Of a stretch of 64,000 nucleotides of DNA, positions 1-9,192 are shown in pieces (within the stretch, counting starts at the first letter, position 1; every line of letters begins with the position of its first letter). The position numbers were made by a program, and so were the translations under genes. Source of the DNA: Golubevia sp. BC0850 (taxonomy: Eukaryota > Basidiomycota > Exobasidiomycetes > Golubeviales > Golubeviaceae); NCBI GenBank assembly GCA_012976225.1, contig JAAVVG010000005.1:1-64000 (forward strand), given 5' to 3'. Under the pieces are notes generated by a model. The model saw nothing but the letters and a program-made list of their open reading frames with translations, ran no database searches and was not told the origin of the DNA.

Positions 1-100
1 CCCTAACCCTAACCCTAACCCTAACCCTAACCCTAACCCTAACCCTAACCCTAACCCTAACCCTAACCCTAACCCTAACCCTAACCCTAACCCTAACCCT
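1..100. repeat. Telomere, (CCCTAA)n
   Basis: An uninterrupted CCCTAA hexamer array starts at base 1 and ends at about base 100, where it breaks into unique sequence. This is the C-rich strand read 5' to 3' inward, so base 1 is the physical chromosome end (G-strand TTAGGG). The repeat is the common one of filamentous and basidiomycete fungi, unlike the irregular repeats of budding yeasts. It is perfect, with no degenerate units at the inner edge, and the assembly probably truncates its true length. Confidence 0.98.
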
Positions 101-557
101 TCGTTTTTGCCATCCACTCCTTGCTCGAGTCACCGAGGGCTTTGTGTAAAGAGACAGAGATAGGGCAGTGGAGACAGAGCGAGAAGTTCTGTGGATAAGT
201 GTAGGTGGTGACAGCAAAGTAAACAAAAGGAGGTTCGGTTTTGAGAGTCAGCTATTGTCTCCGTGAGCACATTGCTGAGAGCTGCAGTTGCCCTATATTT
301 GGGATTTTTTTGAGAAGGAATCAAGCTCCTTTGAACCTGCTCTTCTGTGTGACCTCTTCTCATGAATTCAAGCCTCTTTTCGAGACTGAAAATACCATTG
401 GTATAAAGTAGAAGCAACAAAGTTGTTCTTCCAAGTGTCTTTTCATATGGTCTTTGAGATTCTCGAGGGGAGAGCAAGTGTATCTCCGCAGACAGTGACT
501 CTGATCACATGAAAATGACCATTCTCTTCTTCCCCCTTGTTGAAAACCAGTGCCAAA
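101..557. other. Subtelomeric spacer without a supported gene
   Basis: Unique sequence between the telomere array and the first candidate gene. Several open frames cross it on the minus strand, but none has a recognisable domain, and the longest (positions 130-477) begins at a non-ATG codon. No tandem repeat of subtelomeric type is visible. It would hold the promoter of the small gene that starts at 558. Confidence 0.6.
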
Positions 558-866
558 ATGCTTTTCGGAATACTTGATAAAAAGAAAGATCATAACAATC
601 AAGGTGGCCATCATCAACAGCAACAGCAACCATTTTGTGGATGTTATAATCAAGGAATAAGGCGGTCAAGGGATATGATGAGTCAAATCTTTTCAAGTAA
701 AGCTTCTTTTCTTTGATTGCTCTTCTCTATATTCATACTTCTGTATCAATCTCATGTTTTTTTCGCTTGATTATTTCTTACAATACGCTTGCTTGAAACT
801 AAACCAGGTGCTCACCCCCCTCAAGGCGGATCAGGAGGCGGCTTCTGTGGAAAGAGAGACATCTGA
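558..866 (+). CDS. Small His/Gln/Gly/Cys protein, telomere-proximal (65 aa)
   Basis: Two exons, 558-696 and 808-866, joined by a 111-nt intron with a GTAAAG donor and an AAACCAG acceptor; the join keeps frame. The product starts MLFGILDKKKDHNNQGGHH, continues with a five-Gln run and PFCGCYNQG, has a basic RRSRDMMSQIF stretch, and ends in PPQGGSGGGFCGKRDI before a stop. Both exons carry the same small motifs (QGG followed by FCG), which is hard to explain by chance and is the main reason to accept the model. The ATG sits in a good fungal context (CCAAAATG). There is no signal peptide or membrane segment, and three Cys in total. I do not recognise a family. It is the gene nearest the telomere, about 460 bases away, and too short for usual gene callers. 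It could instead be a chance open frame; transcript data would decide. Confidence 0.45.
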
Positions 867-1884
867 CACACCTCTGCTTTTCTTTCCTTTCCCTCTACTC
901 TTGCTGCTTTTCCTTTCAATTGAACTCCACAATTCCATTGATATGAGGAGGTTCTCTTTCAGCCTGGAAAAAATGTAATTTCGTTGGTTTTGTCTGTCTT
1001 TTCTGAATCTCTTTGGCTTGCTCTAGATCTTGTATAGCTTTTAGGCCCTCTGAGATCTTCAAGCTTGGTTCAATTTCTGCTAAATGTCATACAGTCTCCG
1101 AGTGAGAGATTGAAAAGAGCGAGATGGGATGTAAATCGCAGAGCCAAGAAATCCAAGTCCAACAATGGATGGGGAATTCAAAAAAAAGAAATCCTGTTCA
1201 AGTTCACTTACACAACGGTGTCTTTCAAAAGTAGGCGACGAGCGAAGCAGAAGCGAAAGAGGGGGAAGTGGAAAAGGCGAAGGGAACTTTTTTGGTGGAA
1301 GGTAGGGCAGTCTCGAGAGGGAGCAATTCGAGTAGAGTGAGCCTCTTCTCGATGAGATTGTGGGTAATCTTTTACCTCCAAATTCTATTCTCTGAAAATT
1401 GCATCCCATTTCTGGTAAGGCAATCTGTTGAAAACTGAACAAACAAAAGTCTCGGTATAGGAATTTTACGACTTCTTTCTCTTTGAGAAGTGAGAAACAG
1501 TTCCCAAACGCCATCGATTTTGTAAGGATTCCGAGATACAAATCACAATACAAGAATAAGCAACATCCGTGAAGTTTTCGGACATATCATGACGTTCAGA
1601 CTCGCCAAAGTAACTGAATAAGAAAAAGGTGCCTGAGGTCAAACTAATTTTGAGAGCAGTCACAACAAGGGAAAGTGTGCCAATGAGTTGATTAAGTCCA
1701 GATAAGACCTGAATATTGAAGAGCAAGAAACGGTATTACAGTATAGAATAGTTGATATTAGTGTTCGATTCAAGCAGGTGATATGTTTGCGTAACTTTGT
1801 TTTTGTGGCGTGTGGCAGGCTGCAGAGCGTGGTTTCCTCCTCTATAGCTCAAGTCAAGCTCACCGCTCACTATCTCAACTTACA
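867..1884. other. Subtelomeric region, no supported gene
   Basis: Roughly 1 kb with no gene I can defend. The one stretch worth naming is a minus-strand open frame at 1466-1726 with two hydrophobic segments, preceded on that strand by a good splice acceptor (CTCTTCAATATTCAG). I could find no upstream exon with an ATG that joins it in frame, so it is left unassigned. The rest is AT-rich unique sequence. Confidence 0.5.
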
Positions 1885-2479
1885 TCAATCTTCACCTTCT
1901 GGCAGCAACTTGAACAGAGTAGCTCGATCTCGACTTCCAGAGAGGAACACAAGGAAATCCAGAAGTGCGTTCTGCCTTCCTTGATCTTCAGGCCCTGATC
2001 CTCCTTTGTTAAGTTCATCCTTGCGAAACTTAGCGACGGCTGCTGGAATGACATATTGAGCTTTTGGAGCCAATCCAAGCTGCAGAAGTTGCTTATAACG
2101 CTCCATTGGCTGGTCAGCTCCTTCTGGCATTGAAGCTTGGGAGCATAGGTATGGAAGGAGTGTGTCTTGCAGAAAATTAGCTTTATGTTGCCTCCGTCAC
2201 TCGTCAGACATTGCTCAAACAACAAACTACGAAAAACTCACCTAAACGCTGTCTTTCGCCCCACCAAGCTGCTGGGTCTATTCCCATTAAAGAAAGCCTC
2301 GTGTCGTTGGCGTCTTCCATCACAGAGGTAGCTTCATCCTCAAATTTGGAACCGAGGGAGTCTAATCTGTTGTACTCCTTGATTTGTGCTAGGTATAGGT
2401 CTCCCACAACTCGGCTGGCTAGCGAGAGCAGTCCTGCAATTGGGAAGTGAACATTGGATCCAAGAGAGATTTCTGTCAT
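1885..2479 (-). CDS. Hypothetical protein, two exons (177 aa)
   Basis: Minus-strand gene with exons 2479-2242 and 2180-1885, and a 61-nt intron (GTGAGT donor) that keeps frame. The protein runs from MTEISLGSNVHFPIAGLLSL through an acidic middle (GSKFEDEATSVMEDANDTR), a WWGERQR motif at the junction, then DQPMERYKQLLQLGLAPKAQ, and ends LFKLLPEGED. It is mostly helical in character, soluble, with no signal peptide or transmembrane segment. I do not recognise a family. The open frame continues upstream of the chosen ATG, but that part is read from an 18-base tandem repeat (His-Phe-Pro repeats) and looks like 5' untranslated sequence. Telomere-proximal orphan genes like this are often lineage-specific. 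Confidence 0.5.
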
Positions 2480-2593
2480 GTTGGGATTTCTTACGGAGGG
2501 CGCGGCAAGGCGACGCTGGCAAAAACGGGGTTTGAGCAAGGGAATATGTTTGCTGAGTGAAGGGAAGTGAAGAGAGAATTGAGGATGAGAAAA

Positions 2594-2645
2594 GGGATGA
2601 GGGAAGTGAAAGGGATGAGGGAAGTGAAAGGGATGAGGGAAGTGC
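2594..2645. repeat. 18-bp tandem repeat, about three copies
   Basis: The unit GGGATGAGGGAAGTGAAA occurs twice in full, followed by a third copy ending in AGTGC. The copies are identical over their shared length, so the expansion is recent. It lies about 115 bases upstream of the start of the minus-strand hypothetical gene, on that gene's promoter or leader side. Confidence 0.9.
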
Positions 2646-2696
2646 AAACTTCAAACAATCTTTCATATAAGATCAGGGGCCTAGTGCGTGCTCTGT

Positions 2697-2766
2697 TCAA
2701 TCAAAGCCACCAGGTGGTGGCACTGCACGTTTCATTCAATCAAACCACCAGGTGGTAGTGTTGCAA
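2697..2766. repeat. 38-bp direct repeat, two copies, each with a CCACCAGGTGG inverted repeat
   Basis: Two diverged copies of a TTCAATCAAA-CCACCAGGTGG unit lie head to tail, about 38 bases apart. Each holds the inverted repeat CCACC-A-GGTGG. They sit between the orphan gene and the fossil gag-like stretch, where element ends might be expected, but no matching copy is seen at the other side of the fossil, so they cannot be called terminal repeats. Confidence 0.7.
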
Positions 2767-3106
2767 CCCCATGCTATTACCAGAAAACTATCTGAACCGC
2801 CTCTCAGATTATAACTAGGTATTTCCTCATCCGACATAAAATACTCTTTCCTCTCCAAAGCTTAGCCACCAGCCTGAGCCCCACCTTAGATCCATAGTCT
2901 CCACAGGTGATTCCCAACTGTCATTTGCCACCCAAGTCGCAACCCTCTTAGTCTCTTTCCCTTCTACTCCTTTAGAATCCTCAACTCCCGTGACATAATA
3001 TCGGATCTCTTAGCTAGTTTTGAATCAGCAAGAATGTTAAACTCCACTCCGAGACTTCACGGAATCTCCAACTCCCAAACTCTTTGTTCACACCCTCCAA
3101 AGACTC
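2767..3106. other. Spacer upstream of gag-like fossil
   Basis: About 340 bases without an open frame. It contains several CCTC- and CTTTCC-rich stretches and leads directly into the gag-like reading frame. It may be leader or terminal-repeat sequence of the old retroelement, but no second copy in the window confirms this. Confidence 0.4.
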
Positions 3107-3469
3107 ATGGAAGACAACCATGAAGTAATCAAAGGACTCATCAACAATATAATTGAAGTACGTAGAGTCAAATATCCCAAACCTCAACCTTTCTCTGGAG
3201 ATGACCATTCTCAGCAAAAGGGTGAAGTCTTTCTGAATGAAGTAGACTACTACTTTACAGCCAATGCTATTCCAAACAACTTCCATCAGAGACTTCGCAA
3301 CTTTAATGGAGTGCTGGATGAGAAAGATTCAGCAAAACGCTGGGTAGGCCCTCTCATCAAACATCAAGACAGCTTCTCAAAGTCTCACCCAAAGTCAACT
3401 TTTTCTCAGTATCTCCAAGAACGGAACCATTTCGTAGCCAAATTCTCAGAACGATTTGGCGATTCTTAA
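3107..3469 (+). mobile_element. Fossil LTR-retrotransposon fragment, gag-like
   Basis: A gag-like stretch of about 120 residues. It includes KYPKPQPFSGDD followed by a segment resembling the EDFLxxxxxYF-type capsid start of Ty3/mdg4-class elements (VFLNEVDYYFTANAIP), then a DSAKRWVGPLI helix typical of retrotransposon gag. Only this part is present: no protease, reverse transcriptase or integrase region is seen within 3 kb on either side, and flanking long terminal repeats are not recognisable. The element is broken and clearly a remnant. The fragment is fairly readable, so it is probably not very ancient, but its age cannot be measured from one copy. Family assignment to Ty3-like is an inference from the gag pattern alone. 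Confidence 0.55.
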
Positions 3470-3559
3470 ATCGTTCTTTAGATGAACTAAATGCTCAGCG
3501 ACGTTTATATACCATAATTCAAAGAACTCCAATCCATGACTATTTTGTTCGCTTCGATC

Positions 3560-5665
3560 AATAGAGATTGCCTGCTGCCAAGACAAAACAGGGATCGCAG
3601 TAAGGAGAAGATTGAATGAAGGGGGATAAACGCTCTGGCAATGGCTGCTTATTCAATCTTCCTGTCCGCTTTCTTGAGTACGAACCTTTCAGCGATCATC
3701 GTAACAGCAATCCGCATTCTGGGTGCAATTATCGCTCTCTTGACAAAGAACATCACTTCAGGAGCTCAAATCATCATTGGTCTAATCTTTCCACCTGCAA
3801 CTTTCGTTTACTCATTCCTAGGAGTCAGTCGATTCGAAAGATCCGGTAGAGCAGCCAATCTGACTTCGATTCCTCAGGATCGTCAAGGTGAAAATAACAT
3901 CAGCATTCTAGGTCAGATTCTCACCAGCTTATTGGCTATCGTTCTTTTTCCAATTGTGGCTGCTTGGATCGAGAGGATCAAGTACTATCCAGACCCAGCT
4001 TCCAAGTGGATTCTGAGCATTTTCAAGAGAAAGAAATCTCACCACTTCAAAGATTTGGAAAGGGAAAAAGAAGAAGCCCCATCGATTCAAATATCTAATT
4101 TGACAAAGAAGTATTCCAAGAGGTCTGACCTAGCGGTTTTTGATCTTTCGTTTCAAGTCAAGAAAGGTGTTTTCACTGGTCTCATAGGTGCCAATGGAAG
4201 TGGCAAGTCAAGCGTCTTCAATTGCATCGCTGGAAATCAAACCATCATTTCTGGAGAGATCTTTATCAATGGCTATCCGAGATCGGAAGCTCCTGCTGGA
4301 ACTATTGGTCTGTGTCCGCAGAAAAACGTCTTGTACGACGAACTGGATGCTAGAGCTCATGTCAAACTTTTCGAAAGGATCAAGAGAAAGAAAGAAAAGA
4401 AACTTCGATCCATCTTCAAGTCAATCTGATCAAGTTGATTCTTCCTCTCAGAGCAACATCGACGAATTACTCCTCAAATGCGATTTAGCAACCAAGTTCT
4501 CTTCTAGACCGAATCAACTCTCTGGCGGACAGAAAAGAAAACTTCAATTAGCTTTGAGCATCGTTGGAGATTCACAGATTCTATTGGTAGACGAAGCAAG
4601 CTCTGGTTTAGATCCTCAAGCCAGAAGAGCGATTTGGAAAATCTTATTAGAAGCCAACAAAAGAGGAGTCTCTCTGGTTTTCACAAGTCACGCCTTGGAT
4701 GAACCAGACTTGTTGGCAGACGACATAGTCATTCTGGCAGCTCCTGGAAAGGTTTTAGCTCGTGGATCTCCAATTCACTTGAAGGAAACTTTCAGAAAAG
4801 GTTCTTCTATTCACACTCGATTGAATTCGGAATCTTTAAAGATCTCAATCTACCTTCAAAATTCTCACTTCCATTCAAAAGAATTGTCCAGAAACTTTCG
4901 TTCAGAAGAATCCTTCCCAAGATGAAGTCACATTTCTCATGCCTTCTTCGAGTGCAAATCAAGAAATCATTGGCAAGGTTTTGAAAATGTTGGAGAGTTC
5001 CAAAAGAGATCTTGGAATTCTTACTTCTGATTACTCGGGAGCTACCTTTGAAAGCGTCTTTCTGACTTTGAATGAGGAACATCAATTTCAAAGGGAAGCT
5101 GAGTTGAGGAGAGAAAAAGAGGAGGAAAAGAAACAAGTCAAATCAAAGAGAGGTTGGCTTGGAATCGGAAGAAAGAGTGAAAAGGGCGCAGTCGTAAGTT
5201 CCGTCTCTGATGATTCTTCTTCCGACGAAAAAGAACAAAGAGAAGAAGATATTTACAACGAAGGAACTACTCTTACGGATGGAAAACCTGTCGGACTCTT
5301 ACCATTGGCTTGGGCTCAATTTCGTAAGAGAATCGTTGTCTTCAGGCGTTCTTTTATGGCCCCGATCCTCACAATTCTAGTCGCAGTCATCGGATCAATC
5401 GTTCCCCTGGCTTTCATTTCGGATCGAGATGCAAGTTGCGAGAGAGGCTTCTCGGATTCGGAATTCTCTCTTCCCCTGACTCTATCTTCGCCGTACGTCA
5501 ACGTCGCTCCTGTCATCTTCTCGCCCGAGTCAACCTTTGAAGACGTTCTAGGAAACTCTTTACCTTCAACCATCAATACTTTCGCAAGAGCCGGTTCTAT
5601 TCCGATCTCTTCTCTCGTTCAACAAGTTCCTCAAATTGCATTTGACCAAGTCATCAGAAGAGTGT
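3560..5665 (+). pseudogene. ABCA-type ABC transporter fragment, decayed
   Basis: Part of a full-size ABC transporter of the A type: the last membrane helices of the first transmembrane domain (3641-4000), a complete first nucleotide-binding domain, and the first helix of the second membrane domain (around 5330-5410). Visible motifs are Walker A GANGSGKSS, Q-loop LCPQKNVLYDEL, signature LSGGQKRKLQLAL, Walker B ILLVDEASSGLDP, H-loop TSHALDEPD and the A-family post-domain motif TFESVFLTLNE. The reading frame changes at least three times: once in an A-rich stretch near 4400, and twice between about 4810 and 4920. No GT/AG pair repairs these shifts. The N-terminal half-domain and everything after the first helix of domain two are missing. 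Neighbouring genes are free of such shifts, so decay is likelier than poor sequence. Whole ABCA proteins are lipid exporters of about 1,600 residues or more. Confidence 0.8.
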
Positions 5666-5875
5666 ACTGCAAGTGCTTTATAGCTACATTATACTTCTGA
5701 TTGCATCACGAGTGCCAAAACAAGGCTGGTTGATCCGCTTGGAAAATTGCATTTGGCTGGACGCTTGGTTCTAGCGAGAGAATTGAGAGAGATTAGGGTC
5801 TTTGGAATCTTTGGGAGGAGCTTTGTGTCTGGAGGAGAGAGGATCAGTAAGGCTAGTAAATTCGAACAGTATTGA
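5666..5875 (+). other. Open reading stretch fused to the ABC relic, unknown
   Basis: The ABC similarity stops near 5665. In a different frame an open stretch continues to a stop at about 5875: DCITSAKTRLVDPLGKLHLA, then GRLVLARELREIRVFGIFGR, ending SKASKFEQY. It does not resemble the second membrane domain expected in an ABCA protein and reads like the C-terminal exon of some other gene. I do not recognise it and cannot find a start or upstream exon. It may mark a subtelomeric recombination join. Confidence 0.3.
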
Positions 5876-6806
5876 AAGAAGGGTTCTGAAGAGAAAAGGA
5901 GAGAAGAGAAATCAAGAGTTTAGAAATTTCTGAGGGAGAAAGTGAAAAGTAGCATCAATCAGGAGAATCACCAAGAGAGCTCTCGTTCCATTCGCCCATC
6001 TCGCACAAACCACTTGATAATCAGCATTTGCATTTCAACATAGCAGTTCCGTATCGCTCCATCGCTTGCGTTTAATTAAGCCAAGGCCTATGATAACCCG
6101 ACTTTGACTGTGACAAAATCAGATTCGCAGCAGAATTGCTTTCAACTGTGTTTCTTGTATCATCTCAATTGGAAAGGGATAGTCTTGGGAAGCCTGGGGT
6201 CATTGAACCCTGAGATCGTCACAGTGCGTCTATGTCATCACATCATGGGGATTGTCGTTCCTCCAAGTACCGCATGGTACTCCCAGACAAGAGGCAATGG
6301 GTGAATAAGGCGACGCATCGAGACAGTACTGTATATGAAGACCTGAGTCGTATTCTTCCTGCTTTTTCCTTACCACGACCAGATGGATCTGTTTCCTGAT
6401 ATTAAGGGTGACAGCGAAGAGAAAATACAGCTACCTCCAGATTCGAACATTCAATCCGCTGCAGCCGTAAATCGAGGATTCCATCTTCCATCCTGGATGC
6501 CCAAAAGCACTTCACCGTTACGCATCCGATACTACACCTGATTCCAACGCCCAGCAAATGTAATTGAATTTCATACTTTCGACCTGAAATACAACGAAAA
6601 GAAGTTTGTCTTTTTGCTTTGATTTTTCGTTGAGGCTCTTGTTTGTGTCCCTTTCTCCTTCCCTCCCTCTTTCTTCCTTCCTTTTTTCTTCCTTTTTGAT
6701 TTTCTGATTTTTTGATTTGTTTTATTCTTTTGCTTCCTCTTTCTCCCCTCTCCCCTTTCCTCTCCTCCTTTTTTTGTCTGCTAAGAAATTAGTCGAAATC
6801 TGCAGG
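5876..6806. other. Intergenic, pyrimidine-rich tract; no gene
   Basis: About 930 bases between the ABC relic and the 3' end of the PD-(D/E)XK gene. Positions 6640-6780 are almost pure CT (TTCC/CTTT-rich), which is a purine tract on the minus strand just downstream of the minus-strand gene. The open frame at 6104-6304 has no recognisable features and is not called. Confidence 0.6.
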
Positions 6807-8196
6807 TTACCCAACCACATTAGTCTGCAAGCCAAAAGCGTCACCGCCACCGCCACCGTCACCGTAAATGTTAGTTTTGATTGTTTCTAAGAGTGAGCAG
6901 ATGGCAGGGCGATAGTAAGTGGTCATCCAATCCGAGAGCCTGTACATGATAACGTGAAGCTGGAAAAGACTCCATCTGTCTGTTAATCTGCCAGCCCATA
7001 TCAAGACGAGACTCTTTGGACATCATTAAGAATTTGAAAAATTTGGTGATATTTTCATTTGGTGGAAGGTAGGCAGAGAGAAGAAGAATGAGCAAGAAGC
7101 GGGAAAAGAAATAAATCCTAGGGCCTGATCCAGCCAACTTACGATCTTTTCTTTTGGACTTCGAAATGCAACCCAGACTTCCCAGTTATAGCCTTGACTG
7201 CAGAAAGCAGTGACGGGAAGACATATCTCTGTTGAAGCAGCTGAACACAGCCGCTCTTGAACGATCACAGCTTTGGCAGCAGCTCCAGCAGCTTTGTTCT
7301 CCGCGAAGAAAAGAGTGCTAGAGTCTGACTTTGCCTCGTGGATGACGCATGGAAAAATCATGTCCGTTACTCCTTTTGCTAGCCATGGTTGTAGCCCCAA
7401 AGCCACCTGGACGTGTGAAAGAAAGGCGTCAGAGAGAACGGGAGCAGTACGCGGATCTATCCTGGCGGTTGGAATCGGGGAGTCCGCATCATCATTTACG
7501 GCCAGGCCAAAGGAATAATCTGGTTTAGGCATCGAGAGAGGCGATAGCTCCCCTTGAAGGAGCTCGACTGGAGTATCCCAAAGCTCATCTTCTCTGTTGA
7601 TGAAACGAGAAAGTCAGACAAGATCTTCGAGAATCAGTGCGAGGAACAAGAGAGATAGAGGGAGAAATAGGGTGCTGATTGACAGAAAGCGTACTCACGA
7701 GCTCGCAACTGATTCGTTCAGACGCAAGATTTGAAATAGCTGAGACGAAGCATGCATCCATCTTGGTTCCGTTCGCGATTGGAGATTTTGAACAGAGCCT
7801 GCCAACGATTGACATGCAACAAAGGCTTGCGCATCCGACACTCGAAGGGTTGAGACAGCAGCTATGGAATGTTGTGGAATGGGTGCTAACGAATTAAACC
7901 AGGAAACCTGGACGATGGTTTCACATAGATTTGCCAAACGAACAAAATGAAGTGGATCAGCGGAAAAGATTTTAAGTATTCTTTGGTTCTTTCTTATAGT
8001 ATGGAAAGAGACTCACCTGCTCTGCAGATACTATCGATGTGAATCCTTCCGAGGTCAGGAATTTCGCGAAGTCGATGATTGGCGTTGGCCAGTCTTGGAA
8101 AGGCAAATGCTCTTCCAGAACAATACCAGCTCTTCTCAAGTTCTGTAATCTGTATGTTCGGCTTGCTGCAGTGCCGCTCGAAGAACAAGAAGACAT
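6807..8196 (-). CDS. PD-(D/E)XK nuclease-like protein, fungal (348 aa)
   Basis: Four exons, 8196-8017, 7907-7699, 7593-7143 and 7013-6807, with consensus donors (GTGAGT, GTGAGT, GTAAGT); all joins keep frame and give an intact 348-residue protein. The central region carries the pattern of fungal restriction-endonuclease-fold proteins: KPDYSFGLAV (Asp), then FPCVIHEAKSD (the E-x-K pair), the conserved AENKAAGAAAKAV helix and LPVTAFCSQGYNWEVWVAF. The last exon gives the family-typical IWAGRLTDRWSLFQL and LSDWMTTYYRP ending, followed by a Gly run. There is no signal peptide. Fungal relatives are numerous and uncharacterised; nuclease activity is inferred from the motif, not shown. It stands alone in the subtelomere without an obvious partner gene. 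Confidence 0.65.
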
Positions 8197-9192
8197 GTCA
8201 GATAGCCAAGAGGAGGTGGACAGGGTTGGTTGGTTGGTTTATTATATTACTCTCTCTTTCATGGAGCTTCGGCATCCTTCGAGAGCCCGTCAGTATCTCT
8301 TTGAACCACAAGAGGCCTCACCTGACGTCAATAACTTATTCAATTCAATTCTCTCTTTCGAAGGGGACGCTACCGAAGCTATACGCTTGGAGTAGAGATG
8401 CCGAAATACACAAAGAAAAAGAAAAAGGAAAACAGAAAAAGAAAAAGAAAAGAAAAAGAAAAGAAAAAGGAAAAGAAAAGGAAAAAGGAAAAGATTTATT
8501 TTATTTTATTTAATGGTTTTTTGGTGCTTTGATTTTGTCTGGAGATCGGTAACAGGACTACTAAAGTTGGGTACTCCAGTCATTTTTTACAAGGTGAAAA
8601 TTACTCAATTGAATCAAAGAGGGACTAAAGAGAAATCATCCCGATTTAAGAAGAAGAAGAAGAAGAAGCATCTTGATTTGAGAAGAAAAGTGCTGTGATA
8701 TGGGGCAAAATTCACGTACTAAGTGTCTAAAGCTCTTTCATTCACAAAGGCGATGTCGGTATTGAGTATGCTCTCTGTCTTCAAGCTCAGTTGAGATTTT
8801 TGGTGCTCTAGATACTCACCTATTGCTTTCGAACAGACTTCAATAGCCGTGTAGTATCAGACCGATCTCTGAGGGAAGATAGGGAGTTAGTAGAAGGCAG
8901 GAGAAAACAACGAAGGAAAGTTGGAGACACAAGGGGATGATCTATTAGAGTGGAAGTTACTGCTCACTTTCCTCTGACCGGAACTAAATGTATGCGCTGA
9001 TTTGAACAAAAACTAGATCCAAGTAGCCAAAAGAGAAATGGTTGGGAAGAAAGAAGTAGCAGGCCACTCAACTGGCCGTTCACGCTCGCGAGATAGCCTT
9101 TTTTTGGCCAGCACAACGTTCAACTTGACTCCTTCTATTCCTCAGCTTCCTCTCTTGGATCCTATCCTAGAATTGCTGCTGTTCATCAAAAG
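8197..9192. other. Intergenic with purine microsatellites
   Basis: Nearly 1 kb between the divergent PD-(D/E)XK gene and the LysM gene. It contains an A/G-only low-complexity block (AAAGAAAAAG type) at about 8408-8507 and a GAA run at 8649-8668. The open frames over it consist of Lys/Glu-coded repeats and are not genes. It should hold both promoters; no specific site is recognised. Confidence 0.65.
8408..8507. repeat. AAAGA-type purine microsatellite
   Basis: About 100 bases composed almost only of A and G in an imperfect AAAAG/AAAGAA pattern, ending in a TTTTATTTTATTT stretch. It lies in the shared upstream region of two divergent genes. Confidence 0.85.

Noticed and set aside
360-653. Minus-strand open frame with a hydrophobic start and a Cys/His stretch, loosely zinc-finger-like
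   Set aside because: Spacing fits no known zinc finger, and the frame overlaps the better-supported small spliced gene on the other strand.
1466-1726. Minus-strand hydrophobic open frame after a good splice acceptor
   Set aside because: No upstream exon with an ATG joins in frame; joining it to the 1885-2479 gene would cross that gene's stop codon.
2697-3106. Possible long terminal repeat left of the gag-like fossil
   Set aside because: No second copy is found on the other side, so terminal-repeat status cannot be supported.
6104-6304. 66-codon open frame
   Set aside because: No domain, no splice partner and ordinary composition; likely chance.
7585-7815. Alternative frame over the PD-(D/E)XK gene with a KMDACFV motif
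   Set aside because: It looked family-like and suggested a frame break, but the other frame gives phase-true joins at both ends and an intact protein.
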